64,000 bases of DNA from Metapseudomonas otitidis (GCF_900111835.1 NZ_FOJP01000012.1:1-64000); one strand, 5' to 3'; positions 10,072-19,044 are shown, numbered from the stretch's first letter. Numbers and translations are program-made. The notes: a model not told the origin generated them from the sequence alone.

Positions 10072-11330
10072 TTCAGGCCCTCCACATAGGCGTAGTACAG
10101 GCTTGCGGAGAGCTGGCTCAACTTGCGCTGTTGTTCAATCTGCCGCAGTTGCGCATCAATCAGGTCGCGCTGGGCAGTAATAACGGATGTGAGCTGGCTG
10201 TTACCGGCTTGGTAGGCGGCCAGTTCGAGATCGGCACGTTTGCTTGCAAGCGGGATCAAGGTTTTTTCGGTGCGTGACAAGGTCCTGCGCAGTTGCTCAA
10301 GCTCGGCAATACCGCCTTCCAGCTCAGCCTGATGGGCGCGCAGTAATGCTTCCTGCTCGGCTTCCATCTGCGACACGCTTTGTTGTCTGGCGTTGATCTT
10401 GGGCCCCTGACGTGTGCCTACGAACAACGGCAGGTCGAAGGTAAATTGCACCATCACCATATCGCCGAACTGGTTGTCGCGATTGTTGTAGGCAAACTCA
10501 ACACCCCAGTCGGGGGTCTTCTCGGCGATGGCCTCGTTCAGCTCGGCGCTAGCCTCGCCGACTCGGGCGGAGGCAGCGCGCAACTCAGGGTGTGAGGCAA
10601 TGCGTTGCTGCAGGTGCGGTGCCACCAGGTTCAGACTGGGAACACCTCCTTGCAAAGGCTGGTCAGCCTCGTTGCCTATCCAGCGGCGCAGCTTGGCACG
10701 AGCTACTGCCACATCGCGATTCAGTTCATCTCGCCGATCTTGTAACGCCAAAGCTTCCTGGTCGGCCTGCAACAGCTCGCCAGGCTGAGCACTACCGCCG
10801 GCAATCAGCGATTGCACGGTCGAGCGGAGCATCTCGATCTGACGGTCCAGTTGATCGAAGAGGCCAACACTGCGTTCGGCGTAGTACACATCCAGCCAGC
10901 TCACTGCCGTCTGGCGCTTGATCTCCAACTGCATGGCACGCTGCTCGGCCTCGGCTCGGCCTACTGAAGCCTCGGCCAACTGGCGCCGAGCCTGACGCTT
11001 GTCACTGTTGGGGACTTCCTGCATGAACCCAATGCGGCGCATGGTCATGGAGTCACGATTAAGCGTGTAACGGTCAGGGCCTTCGATCGGCAGGTTGTCG
11101 ATGCCTAGAATCAGCTTGGGATCGGGCAGGGCGTCTGCGGGCTCGACAGCCTGCTGTGCCGATGCCACCTGCGCCTGGCGCGCGAGGTTCTCAGGGGCAC
11201 TCTGCTCGGCCAGAGCTTGGGCTCGTTCGAAAGTTAGGGGCTGCGCCTGCGCGGCAAGCCAGGGAGCTGCCCAGAATGCGGCAGCCAACACACCGAGAAA
11301 GCCACGGCGTGGAAAAAGGAAAGCGGACAT
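10068..11330 (-). CDS. cusC: TolC-family outer-membrane efflux protein (CusC role)
   Basis: 420 residues with a signal peptide and no lipobox, followed by the two-fold repeated TolC/OEP architecture of long coiled-coil helices (for example QVASAQQAVEPADALPDPK and repeated AQR/LIDAQLRQIEQQRK segments). It forms the outer-membrane duct of the Cus tripartite pump. It overlaps cusB by four bases and follows the small Cys-rich protein by 92 bases. Sequence divergence from E. coli CusC is considerable, so assignment rests on family features plus position. Confidence 0.88.
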   Translation of the reverse strand: MSAFLFPRRGFLGVLAAAFWAAPWLAAQAQPLTFERAQALAEQSAPENLARQAQVASAQQAVEPADALPDPKLILGIDNLPIEGPDRYTLNRDSMTMRRIGFMQEVPNSDKRQARRQLAEASVGRAEAEQRAMQLEIKRQTAVSWLDVYYAERSVGLFDQLDRQIEMLRSTVQSLIAGGSAQPGELLQADQEALALQDRRDELNRDVAVARAKLRRWIGNEADQPLQGGVPSLNLVAPHLQQRIASHPELRAASARVGEASAELNEAIAEKTPDWGVEFAYNNRDNQFGDMVMVQFTFDLPLFVGTRQGPKINARQQSVSQMEAEQEALLRAHQAELEGGIAELEQLRRTLSRTEKTLIPLASKRADLELAAYQAGNSQLTSVITAQRDLIDAQLRQIEQQRKLSQLSASLYYAYVEGLK

Positions 11331-11422
11331 GCTTTCGCCTCCAATGCGATTGATCGAAGTCGCGACTACGAAACGTGACCGCGACGATGCGCCTGACTGT
11401 AAGGCGCGGGATGATCACTGCA

Positions 11423-11767
11423 TTAGACGAAACGAGGAGGGCGCCAGAGTCCTGCGGGCTCTCGCTTAATCACCGACTGGGTCAGCAATATCTCGGGGCG
11501 TGAGGGGAGAGGGGATATGCTCTTGATCACGGTGGTCTGGAGAAGTCCTCCGGTCTTGCATTCCTGGCCGGGTTTGCAAGGGGACTTCTTGGCCACCCCA
11601 TCAGACTTGTCCATTTGCTCGCAGCACGGAGCATCGGCCATTGCATGGCCCTGATGATCGGCGCTCTGCATCGGGCAAGGTTGTGCCGGCATGCTGAAAG
11701 CCACACCGCCGAAGGCCGGCAGCACGAGGCTAGCAATCATTACCAGGATCAATCCAATCCGACGCAC
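11423..11767 (-). CDS. Small Cys/His/Met-rich exported protein leading the cus operon
   Basis: 114 residues with a signal peptide (MRRIGLILVMIASLVLPAFGG). The mature part contains CPMQSADHQGHAM, CCEQM and CKPGQEC, a dense set of Cys, His and Met that suggests periplasmic Cu/Ag binding. It is the first gene of the unit leading into cusCBA. Such small proteins precede metal RND operons in other Pseudomonas and resemble CopL-type leaders, but I cannot assign a named family. A role as metal buffer or in metal-dependent control is inferred. Confidence 0.65.
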   Translation of the reverse strand: MRRIGLILVMIASLVLPAFGGVAFSMPAQPCPMQSADHQGHAMADAPCCEQMDKSDGVAKKSPCKPGQECKTGGLLQTTVIKSISPLPSRPEILLTQSVIKREPAGLWRPPRFV

Positions 11768-11913
11768 AGCAATTCACCAGGCGGGGCGATAGGGCGACGA
11801 TAGCAGATTGCCCCGGGGCATGAACGCTCGTTTTGGCGATAACAGCACTTCGTTGATTTGGATCAAATAGAGTGTCATGCAGGGTAGGGTGCCAAAAGCA
11901 GAGGAACTGTCAG

Positions 11914-12642
11914 GTGATTGCATCACAGAGTGCCAGCTGGCACGGCAAAGCCTGGGTATCTCCAGGTTTCGGGGTGTTTTTAGGGCAGGTAGGCAATCAT
12001 GATTGGCATCGCCACATGGCTCACCAGATCACCATTGGTATCAACCGCGACTTGACGGTGACTACATCTGACAGCCACGTCACGGCCCGAGCCATTTGCA
12101 TTCACGCGGGCGTCACTCATCGAATCGAAGCAGTTGAGGTTATTTCGATTTACCTTGATGCACTTTCTGAGGAGGCACGGGCATTCAATGCCTCTACGAG
12201 CATCTTGCCTATCGATGTGCAAAGCATTGTGTCTCTGCAGAGACTGTTGGCAACTCCCTGTATCACCGCACAGCAAATGCGGGGAGCGGTTCGCCAATTT
12301 CTTAATCTCACCGATCTGCCGATCATCGATCCACGGCTGCAACTTGTCCTTGAAGCCTTGAACGAGCCCGCCAATGGCAGACAAGAACTGGCAGACCTGA
12401 TGCACCTGTCGACGACTCGTTTTTCTCATTGGTTTGTTGAACAGACTGGCTTGCCATTGCGCAGCTACCGTAAGTGGCTTCGCCTAGTCGCTGCGTTACA
12501 GCTCATTACGGCTGGCCAAAGTCTGACAGGGGCCGCCCATGCTGCAGGATTCTCGGATTCCGCGCACTTTTCCCGCACCTTTCGCAGCCTATTTGGCCTC
12601 GATCCTTCGTCAGCTCTGAGCCAGGTCAGTCTCAGCAGCTGA
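11914..12642 (+). CDS. AraC-family transcriptional regulator
   Basis: 242 residues from GTG 11914, chosen because AGAGGAA lies eight bases upstream; an earlier GTG at 11872 has no ribosome site. The N-terminal part is cupin-like (VGNHDWHRHMAHQITIG, the usual His-rich turn of AraC sensor domains) and the C-terminal half carries two helix-turn-helix motifs (RQELADLMHLSTTRFSHWFVEQTG and AAHAAGFSDSAHFSRTFRSLFG). It is divergent from the cus operon, and controlling that operon or the downstream hydroxylase gene is an inference from position. The ligand is unknown. Confidence 0.85.
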   Translation: MIASQSASWHGKAWVSPGFGVFLGQVGNHDWHRHMAHQITIGINRDLTVTTSDSHVTARAICIHAGVTHRIEAVEVISIYLDALSEEARAFNASTSILPIDVQSIVSLQRLLATPCITAQQMRGAVRQFLNLTDLPIIDPRLQLVLEALNEPANGRQELADLMHLSTTRFSHWFVEQTGLPLRSYRKWLRLVAALQLITAGQSLTGAAHAAGFSDSAHFSRTFRSLFGLDPSSALSQVSLSS

Positions 12643-12713
12643 GGTCAGCTTTTTTGTTCAAGCCAGAACCCTGGGGACCGCCTAACGTAGGGGCATCAAG
12701 AAGAGGGGGCTGC

Positions 12714-13610
12714 ATGATGAGCAATTGCTTCAGGTTTCTGATCCGCTGGTTCAGCTATCCCGTCATATTTGGCGGTACGGCTGGCTGGATGATCTGGCAG
12801 CTTTACGAGGGCGTGCCATATTGGCCCAGCACAGCCCTGATTGCAGTAGTCGGAATTATTCCGGTCGCCATGCTGGAGCGTCTACAACCGTGCCGTCAGA
12901 GCTGGCTTACCGACCACGGCGACACACTGACCGATCTGCTTCACCTGATCGTGAATCTGTCCGTCATCCAGTTCACCGCTGCGATTCTGGCTCGACTGGG
13001 CGATTGGGTGCCTGATGCCGCTCGCACCTTTCCAACGACTTGGCCGCTCTGGATCCAGTTGCTCATCGTAGCCATGGTTTTGGATCTCAGTCTCTATGCC
13101 ATGCACCGACTCAGCCACTATGTGCCGTGGCTATGGCGCTTACATGAGCCCCATCACAGTGCAGAGCGCCTCTATTGGATGAATGGCGAGCGTCGACATC
13201 CACTACACGCGGCGATCATGGCGGGCCCTGGACTCTTGGTGCTCTTCGCGATGGGGACACCTTCAGCTCTCGTCGCAACCTGGTTTGGCATCCTGACAGT
13301 GCATCTCGCATTTCAACATTCCAACCTGGACTACTCGCTAGGCTGGATGCGCAATGTGATTGGCGTCGCGGAGACACACCGCTGGCACCACAAACGGGAG
13401 TTCGAAGATGCCCAGGTCAATTTCGGCGAGTTCTTACTGCTGTGGGATCACCTGTTTAGAACCTTCTATGACGCGGCAGAAAAGCTCGGCGATGCCCAGG
13501 TAGGACTGCAAGAAGGTGACTACCCGACTGGGTATCGGGCTCAACTGGTAGCTCCGTTTAAGCGGGTTTCACAAGCTAATAGGATTCGCCGTACCCACTC
13601 GGCGGGCTAG
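12714..13610 (+). CDS. Sterol desaturase / fatty acid hydroxylase-family membrane protein
   Basis: 298 residues from ATG 12714, preceded by AAGAGGGGG. Several TM helices (about 18-60, 85-110, 120-145, 170-200) and the His clusters of the membrane di-iron family are present: HRLSH (about 128-132), HEPHH (about 143-147), HP and finally HRWHHKREFED. These enzymes hydroxylate or desaturate lipids. It is 71 bases downstream of the AraC gene on the same strand, so the two may be co-regulated. Its presence at the edge of a copper block is unexplained; membrane lipid modification under metal stress is one idea. Confidence 0.82.
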   Translation: MMSNCFRFLIRWFSYPVIFGGTAGWMIWQLYEGVPYWPSTALIAVVGIIPVAMLERLQPCRQSWLTDHGDTLTDLLHLIVNLSVIQFTAAILARLGDWVPDAARTFPTTWPLWIQLLIVAMVLDLSLYAMHRLSHYVPWLWRLHEPHHSAERLYWMNGERRHPLHAAIMAGPGLLVLFAMGTPSALVATWFGILTVHLAFQHSNLDYSLGWMRNVIGVAETHRWHHKREFEDAQVNFGEFLLLWDHLFRTFYDAAEKLGDAQVGLQEGDYPTGYRAQLVAPFKRVSQANRIRRTHSAG

Positions 13611-13999
13611 CACAGGACCGACCTCGCTGGCCGTTCAGTCGAGCCCAAAGTGGGTGTTGGAGCCCAGGTCAAACAGCATGCCTAGCGGGAAGGCCTGAGC
13701 CAGCGGGACACAGGTTTTTGGATCTTCACTTCCGGATGCTGAAGAACAAAACAGGTAAAGCGTTCTCCATTTTTGAAGATTAGTGCTGGGAATTTTCTAT
13801 TTTTAGTTCGGTGTACTTGAGGAGCCTATGAACATGCTTAACATGGGCTATCGTTTAACATAATCTACATTATGGGTTAATTGCGCGTTTCCTGGCTGAG
13901 TGATTCCCCAGTGCTTTCCACGCTGCGGATACGCTGGAAATCATCCTTGGCTCGCTCTTCGATCAGTCTTTCGGTTTCTGCGTCGTTACCACGCGGCGA
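13611..13999. other. Intergenic boundary between copper block and GC-rich DNA
   Basis: Apart from the dif-like site at 13853-13880 I see no complete gene. On the minus strand 13635-13780 is open for about 47 codons without a start, possibly the 3' end of a lost gene. Base composition changes here: AT-rich at 13780-13880, then GC-rich. Confidence 0.5.
13853..13880 (-). other. dif-like XerC/XerD recombination site
   Basis: Read on the minus strand the 28 bases split into an XerC-type arm TTAACCCATAA, a six-base centre TGTAGA and an XerD-type arm TTATGTTAAAC. The gammaproteobacterial dif consensus from general knowledge is nnnnCGCATAA-TGTATA-TTATGTTAAAT, so the XerD arm differs only in its last base, the centre in one base, and the XerC arm matches only its inner CATAA plus a C. 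It sits where the copper block meets GC-rich DNA. It may be the chromosomal dif, or the imperfect dif carried by an integrative element that uses XerCD. Confidence 0.65.
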
Positions 14000-14728
14000 T
14001 CACTGCCCGGCGCGTTCCTTCATCTGCGCCAGCATGGCCACCAGCAAGTCCTGATGTTCGTCTGCGTCGGATGGCAACCCATCGGCGGCGTACCAGGAAC
14101 TGTCCGCTTCGTAATGCGGGCCGATGAGGCCGACCGTGCCTTTGCCGTAGGACGAGATTCGCGCGGCGATGCGTCGGGATTTCGTGTAGTACGCCGTCGC
14201 CTGGGCGCCAGCCGGGAGCCGGCTGCCGAAATGCGGGCCGGCCTGGTAGTAGACGTCACGCTGCTGGTGGCCTGCGGGCAGCTGGATGGAGATGAACTGC
14301 GCCGCGTTGTCCTTCGGGATTTCCTGGTCGACCTCGGCCAGCTCGATCAGGCCAAAGGCCGGGACGCCTTCCTTCTCGTCGGCAAAGCGCCCAGCCAGGT
14401 AACCGCCGGCACAGATGCCCAGGTACTGGCCACCCTGGGCGACGAAGTCGCGGATGGCCTGCACCTGGCTGGCGGACAGCTCCGACAAGGTGTCCATGAT
14501 GTCGTCCGAGCCACCCGGCTGTACGTAGAGATCGGCGTCCTCGAGCACCTCGGCGCCGAGTTGGTCTTCATCCACCAGGCGGACGTCGTAGCGTTCTTTC
14601 TGCAACAGTTCAGCGACGGTCTTCGCGCAGCCGTCGCAGGTGCCGGCACCGTCGAAGATCACCGCCAGTTCGGCCTTGGCCAGCAGCGGAAACACCAGGG
14701 CCACGGCGGCCAGTACAGTCTTTTTCAT
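14000..14728 (-). CDS. Exported BPL_N / class I glutamine amidotransferase-like protein
   Basis: 242 residues from ATG 14728 (AAAGGAA ribosome site), with a signal peptide MKKTVLAAVALVFPLLAKA. The fold is that of the biotin-protein-ligase N-terminal-like family, related to class I glutamine amidotransferases: VQPGGSDDIMD and the nucleophile-elbow-like GICAGGYLAG with Cys, then GPHF. A Cys pair CDGCAKT follows the signal peptide. Substrate unknown; periplasmic location is inferred from the signal. It stands alone, facing away from the next plus-strand gene region. Confidence 0.75.
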   Translation of the reverse strand: MKKTVLAAVALVFPLLAKAELAVIFDGAGTCDGCAKTVAELLQKERYDVRLVDEDQLGAEVLEDADLYVQPGGSDDIMDTLSELSASQVQAIRDFVAQGGQYLGICAGGYLAGRFADEKEGVPAFGLIELAEVDQEIPKDNAAQFISIQLPAGHQQRDVYYQAGPHFGSRLPAGAQATAYYTKSRRIAARISSYGKGTVGLIGPHYEADSSWYAADGLPSDADEHQDLLVAMLAQMKERAGQ

Positions 14729-14878
14729 CAGCACAGTTCCTTTGTGTGGGAGTGGCACGGGCACTACATGTAACAAACCCGTATGGCGGTTAATCGGTTA
14801 TGACAGCGTCAATTTACGCAAGCCTTGAGCGTCGACGAGAAGGGGCGCTCCCCTCCTCCCCCTGCCCGTTCACCCGTC

Positions 14879-15649
14879 TCAAAGGTGCGCGTCGACCTCA
14901 CTGGCAATGCGCCCCAATGCCAGCCACACCGTGTACTCCCGCTGGAACGGCAGCGCCGCTTCGACGGTGATGTCCAGGCGCGTCAGCCCGCTGAGGATGT
15001 CCTTTCGTTCATCCCGGGGCAGGATCGCAACGTGCCGGAATGGCTGCCGAAAGCCCTTCGAGAGCACCAGTGTCGGGGCATCGCCAGTGATTCGAATGGG
15101 CAGTGATTCAGCTGAGGCGATGGGCTGCGCCAGGACCGAGAACACCGGGTCGATGCTCTTCTCCAGCTCGACGAAGCCCACCAGGACCAGCAGCACCTGG
15201 CGTTGGCTGGGCAATGCCAGCGAGAAGACCGAGCCCACAGGCGCCGTGGTACGAGGCTTCCTGGGCCTGGGCGGCGACACCTTCACAGGCTTTTCCGCCG
15301 GCTGAGGGGTCGCCAGCCTGGCTTCGAGCGCTTTGAGGGTCTTGCGACGAGCCGGCACATCCCCGGGCGCATCGCGCTCCCACACGAACAGGTCCCCGCC
15401 CGCGCGCAGCAGCGACAGCGCCTTGTCCTTGAGCGTCTCGTCCAGCCGGCCGTACTTCCAGGCCGTGTCGGCCAGGGCGACGTACACCAGGCAGGCCACC
15501 TCAGGCTCGCCCAGCCGTGCGGCATGGCGGCCCAGGACCTTCTCGCAGGCCTCACCGTGGGAAAGTCCGTGCTTCAGGTGTTGGACGTAGTCATCCCGCA
15601 CATCACAGGTCGTGTCATCGGAATACAGCCCCGCCCCCCAGGTGCCCAT
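14879..15649 (-). CDS. Hypothetical protein with MGTWGAGLYSDDTTCDVRDDY N-terminus (DUF4259-like)
   Basis: 256 residues. The N-terminal MGTWGxGxYSDDTxxDVRDDY motif is typical of DUF4259-like proteins, which often occur as orphan or immunity-type genes. A Pro/Lys-rich linker (about 115-137) separates it from a C-terminal domain without recognisable motifs. No signal peptide or TM segment. The function is unknown. Confidence 0.7.
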   Translation of the reverse strand: MGTWGAGLYSDDTTCDVRDDYVQHLKHGLSHGEACEKVLGRHAARLGEPEVACLVYVALADTAWKYGRLDETLKDKALSLLRAGGDLFVWERDAPGDVPARRKTLKALEARLATPQPAEKPVKVSPPRPRKPRTTAPVGSVFSLALPSQRQVLLVLVGFVELEKSIDPVFSVLAQPIASAESLPIRITGDAPTLVLSKGFRQPFRHVAILPRDERKDILSGLTRLDITVEAALPFQREYTVWLALGRIASEVDAHL

Positions 15650-15655
15650 GTTCGG

Positions 15656-15778
15656 TCACGCCTGCTCGATGGGGAACGCCAGGATCGCCAGGCGCAGCAC
15701 GAGGGATGCCGGGCTCGACGTGCTGCCGTCCTTCTCCGTGGGGACATCGGTGGCCGGGGATTGGAAAGGGTTGTCCAT
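15656..15778 (-). CDS. Possible 40-residue peptide or truncated membrane-protein gene
   Basis: ATG 15778 with a GGAG about ten bases upstream encodes MDNPFQSPATDVPTEKDGST followed by a short hydrophobic segment (SLVLRLAILAFPIEQA) and a stop. The NPFQSPxA start is common at the N-terminus of several small Pseudomonas integral membrane proteins, which then continue for 100 residues or more, so this looks like a truncated remnant. It might still be a small expressed peptide. Confidence 0.35.
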   Translation of the reverse strand: MDNPFQSPATDVPTEKDGSTSSPASLVLRLAILAFPIEQA

Positions 15779-15850
15779 GTGCTGCCGCTCCGTGATGAAA
15801 GCGGGAAATCTACCGCTCTTCGGCCTCGATCACCACGCCGGAGCGGAACG

Positions 15851-15869
15851 CCCGGATTGCAGTCCGGGG
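15851..15869. repeat. Partial palindromic repeat CCCGGATTGCAGTCCGGGG
   Basis: A CCCGGA...TCCGGG palindrome that resembles half of the two larger elements at 26676-26737 and 26817-26877. It lies just downstream of the LLM oxidoreductase stop codon. Confidence 0.5.
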
Positions 15870-15889
15870 ATTCCGAAAGCCTGGCCGCG

Positions 15890-17227
15890 CTAGGCGAAAT
15901 GCCGGTTGGCGACGCGTTCCAGGCCGAGGTTTTCGCGCAGGGTGCGGCCTTCGTATTCGCGGCGGAACAGCCCGACACGCTGCAGCTCGGGGATCACCAG
16001 GTCGACGAAGTCCTCCAGCCCGCCCGGCAGGTGGGTGAACAGCAGGTTGAAGCCATCCGCCGCGCGCTCTTCGTACCAGCAGGCCATCTCCTCGACTATC
16101 TGGCTCGGCGTGCCCACCAGCAGGCGATGGCCGCCGGCACCGAGCGTGCGCAGCAGCTGCGCGGCGGTGGGCTTCTCGCGGCGGATCAGGTCGATCACCA
16201 GTTGCTGGCGGCTCTTGTGGCGCTCGGTGACTGGCAAGGGATCGGGCAATACCACGGGCGCGTCCGGTGGCAGGCGTTCCAGGTCGATGCCGATGTCCAC
16301 CAGGAAGGACAGCGCCTTGAGCGCCGCCTCCGGGTCCACCAGCGCCTGCAGCTCCTCGTGCTTCTCCTGCGCCTCGCTGGCGGTGCGCCCCACCACCGGG
16401 GCCAGGCCGGGGAACACCTTGAGTTCACCCTCCTCGCGCCCGGCCAACGCCAGGCGCTGGTGGATATCGGCATGGAAGGCCTTGCCCTCCTCCAGGGTCT
16501 GCTTGGCGGTGAACACCAGCTCGGCGGTGCGCGCCGCCAGGGCGCGACCGGCTTCGGAGGAACCGGCCTGGGCGATCACCGGCCAGCCTTGCAACGGCCG
16601 GGGTGCATTCAACGGGCCGCGCACGCGGAAGTGCTCGCCTTCGTGGTCCAGCACGCGCATGCGCGCCGGTTCCAGCCAGGTGCCGGTGGCCTTGTCCAGG
16701 GGGAAGGCGTCGTCGGCCCAGCTGTCCCAGAGCCCGGTGACCACCTCGAAGAACTCCCCGGCGCGCGCGTAGCGGTCGGCATGCTGCAGGTGCTCGGCGC
16801 GGTTGAAGTTCTCCCCGCCGATCAGCGCCGTCACCAGGTTCCAGCCGGCGCGGCCGCCGGACAGGTGATCCAGCGAGGCGAACTTGCGGGCGATGGTGTA
16901 GGGCTCGTTGTAGCTGGTGTTGGCGGTGGCGATCAGGCCGATGTGCCGGGGCGTCACCGCCAGCGCCGGCAGCAGGGTCAAGGGGTCCCAGCGCAGGCTG
17001 TAGGCGCTGCTGCGCAGCACACGCGGGTCCAGCTCGCCCACCGCCACGTTGTCGTTGAGGAACAGCGCATCGAAGCGCCCACGTTCCAGGGTCTGGGCGT
17101 AGTGCCGGTAGCGCTCGAAGTTGATCGAGGCGTCGGCGTCCGCCCGGGGGTGGCGCCAGCTGCCGGCATGGGCGCCGGAGCCGGAGAGGAAGGCACCCAG
17201 GCGCAGGCGACCGTCACGCCTTGCCAT
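15890..17227 (-). CDS. LLM-class flavin-dependent monooxygenase (NtaA/SnaA/DszA family)
   Basis: 445 residues from ATG 17227, which overlaps the end of the MFS gene by 14 bases. Features of the long-chain NtaA/SnaA/DszA branch are clear: LGAFLSGSGAHAGSWRHP near the N-terminus, FDALFLNDN, TARKFASLDHLSGGRAGWNLVT-type FMN region and GWPVIAQAGSSEAGRALAA. These FMNH2-dependent enzymes oxidise sulfur or nitrogen compounds (sulfones, sulfonates, aminopolycarboxylates) and need a separate flavin reductase, which is not in the window. Co-transcription with the exporter and proximity to the SsuABC-like genes favour a sulfur or amide substrate; the substrate is not known. Confidence 0.88.
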   Translation of the reverse strand: MARRDGRLRLGAFLSGSGAHAGSWRHPRADADASINFERYRHYAQTLERGRFDALFLNDNVAVGELDPRVLRSSAYSLRWDPLTLLPALAVTPRHIGLIATANTSYNEPYTIARKFASLDHLSGGRAGWNLVTALIGGENFNRAEHLQHADRYARAGEFFEVVTGLWDSWADDAFPLDKATGTWLEPARMRVLDHEGEHFRVRGPLNAPRPLQGWPVIAQAGSSEAGRALAARTAELVFTAKQTLEEGKAFHADIHQRLALAGREEGELKVFPGLAPVVGRTASEAQEKHEELQALVDPEAALKALSFLVDIGIDLERLPPDAPVVLPDPLPVTERHKSRQQLVIDLIRREKPTAAQLLRTLGAGGHRLLVGTPSQIVEEMACWYEERAADGFNLLFTHLPGGLEDFVDLVIPELQRVGLFRREYEGRTLRENLGLERVANRHFA

Positions 17228-18770
17228 GGCTGGGCTCCTGCTCGGCAGCCGCATCGGCGGGCGCGACCACCCGGGCCCGCAGCAGCAGGGCGACGCTGGC
17301 CCAGACCAGCAGCACGCTGGCGGCGAGGAACAGCATCACCGCCTGGTAGCCCTGGAGGAAAGCGCCGTGCACCCAGCCCTGCAGCACCTCCGGGGCCTGT
17401 GCCAGGTGCGCGCCCAGCAGTGCCACGCCCTGCTCCGGCGCGGCCGCCGCACGGGCCAGCCAGTCGGTATCGGCCGCCACGCCCGTGGAGCCGGCCAGCG
17501 CGTGGGCGGCGAATGCGCGGTAGAGGCCCACGCCGACCGCCAGGCCGAGGCCGCCGCCGACGTTGTGCAGGGTCATCAGCGAACCCATGGCCACCGAGCC
17601 CACCTGCTGCGGCACCGAGGAGATGCCCAGCACCGTGGACGGCCCGAGGATGCAGGCCCAGCCCAACCCCATCACCGCGAAGGCGCCCAGCAGGTACGGC
17701 AGCGAGGTGCCCTCGGCGAAGCCGGCCTGCAGCAAGGCCGACAGGGCGAAGAACAGCAGCCCGGCCTGGATCAGCAGCGCCGGGCCCTTGCGGTCCACCA
17801 GCCGCCCCACCACCGGCGACAGCAGCGCCACGCCCAGGGTGGTGGGCAGCAGCAGCAGGCCGCTGGCCTGCACGCTCTCGCCACGGATCAGCGACAGGTA
17901 CAGCGGCATCACGAAGAAGGCCACGCAGTAGAACAGCGCCAGGCCGAAGCTGGCGGTCACCGCGGCGACGAAGCGGCGGTTGGCGAACAGGCGCAGGTCG
18001 ACGATGGGCGCACGCACCCGCAGCTCCACCGCGACGAAGGCGATGAAGGCCAGCGCGGCCAGGCCGATCAGGCCCAGGGTGGTGGCCGAGGCCCAGCCCC
18101 AGGCGCCGCCCTGGACGATCACCAGCACCAGGCTCGGCAGGCCCGCCAGCAGCAATACGGCGCCGGCCCAGTCGAGTCGCGCGCCGTCCTGCTCGGCACG
18201 GGATTCGTCCGCCGCCAGTGCGATGATCGCCAGGCTGAGCAGCACGAAGGGCACGTTGACCAGGAAGATCCACTGCCAGCCGAAAGCGCTGGTGATCACC
18301 CCGCCCAGCACCGGTCCCACGGCGAGGCCGACGCCGTTGACGCCGAACAGGATGCCGAAGGCCTTGCCCTGCTCCTCGGCGGCGAAGGTGGCCGAGACGA
18401 TGGCGCCGGAGGCCGTGTACAGCACCGCACAGGCCAGCCCCTGGGCCACCCGCGCGGCCACCAGGGCATCGATGCTGGTGGCCAGGCCGGCACCCAGGGA
18501 GGCCAGGCCGAACACCGCGAGGCCGATGTTCAGCACCCGCCGGCGGCCATGCAGGTCGGCCAGCCGGCCCACCAGCACCATGGTGCTGGAGAGCGCGAGG
18601 ATGAAGCCGTTGATCACCCATTGCAGGCTTTCCACCGAAGCACCGAGGTCGGCCTGCAGGGCCGGCAGCGCGGTGTTGACGATGGTGAAATCCACGCAGC
18701 CGAGAAAACTGGCGATGCTCACACCGAGCAAGGCCCACCATTTGCGTTGCTGTTGCGCAAAAACGCTCAT
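17214..18770 (-). CDS. DHA2-family MFS drug/metabolite exporter (14 TM)
   Basis: 518 residues from ATG 18770, preceded by GAAGGAG. It has the DHA2 signatures: VDFTIVNTALPALQADL in TM1, GRLADLHGRRRVL between TM2 and TM3, and GPVLGGVITSAFGWQWIFLVNVP (motif C) in TM5-6. Fourteen hydrophobic segments are discernible. Such proteins export small toxic or secreted compounds by proton antiport. Its position between a cyclodipeptide synthase and an LLM monooxygenase makes export of a locally made or modified metabolite a reasonable inference. Confidence 0.88.
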   Translation of the reverse strand: MSVFAQQQRKWWALLGVSIASFLGCVDFTIVNTALPALQADLGASVESLQWVINGFILALSSTMVLVGRLADLHGRRRVLNIGLAVFGLASLGAGLATSIDALVAARVAQGLACAVLYTASGAIVSATFAAEEQGKAFGILFGVNGVGLAVGPVLGGVITSAFGWQWIFLVNVPFVLLSLAIIALAADESRAEQDGARLDWAGAVLLLAGLPSLVLVIVQGGAWGWASATTLGLIGLAALAFIAFVAVELRVRAPIVDLRLFANRRFVAAVTASFGLALFYCVAFFVMPLYLSLIRGESVQASGLLLLPTTLGVALLSPVVGRLVDRKGPALLIQAGLLFFALSALLQAGFAEGTSLPYLLGAFAVMGLGWACILGPSTVLGISSVPQQVGSVAMGSLMTLHNVGGGLGLAVGVGLYRAFAAHALAGSTGVAADTDWLARAAAAPEQGVALLGAHLAQAPEVLQGWVHGAFLQGYQAVMLFLAASVLLVWASVALLLRARVVAPADAAAEQEPSHGKA

Positions 18771-18834
18771 GGGAACTCCTTCCGTCATGACAGGGGGTGG
18801 AGGCCGTCGTCCGTGTGGCGTGGGGCCCTGGTTG

Positions 18835-19044
18835 GGGCGAATTCATTCGCCCAGGTAGACCGCAGGGCTGCGCCCTTTTCGCGGATGAATCCGCTCCTAC
18901 AGCCGTTTCATCAACCCTCCGGCTGTGTGCCGGGTCGGTTGGCGATGCTGTGCATCGCTGGGCGAATGAATTCGCCCCTACAGGGAACGATCGTGCCGTG
19001 TGGGAGCGAATTCATTCGCGATGGGCGGCGCGAGCCGCCCCTAG
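18835..19044. repeat. Cluster of REP-like palindromes
   Basis: Four copies or half-copies of the Pseudomonas element GCGAATTCATTCGC with a flanking CCCTACA appear at 18835-18852, 18880-18902, 18960-18981 and 19000-19025, in alternating orientation, ending in GGCGGCGCGAGCCGCC. They fill the space between the cyclodipeptide synthase stop and the MFS start and would form strong RNA hairpins. Confidence 0.8.

Noticed and set aside
13635-13780. Minus-strand open stretch of about 47 codons ending FDLGSNTHFGLD
   Set aside because: No start codon, no recognised family and only marginal length; mentioned only as possible decayed gene.
15203-18046. 947-codon plus-strand open frame, and similar ones of about 660-980 codons at 17121-19112 and 21977-24907
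   Set aside because: They are antisense to well-supported minus-strand genes (LLM oxidase, MFS, TonB receptor) in very GC-rich DNA. Their translations are low-complexity and match no family.
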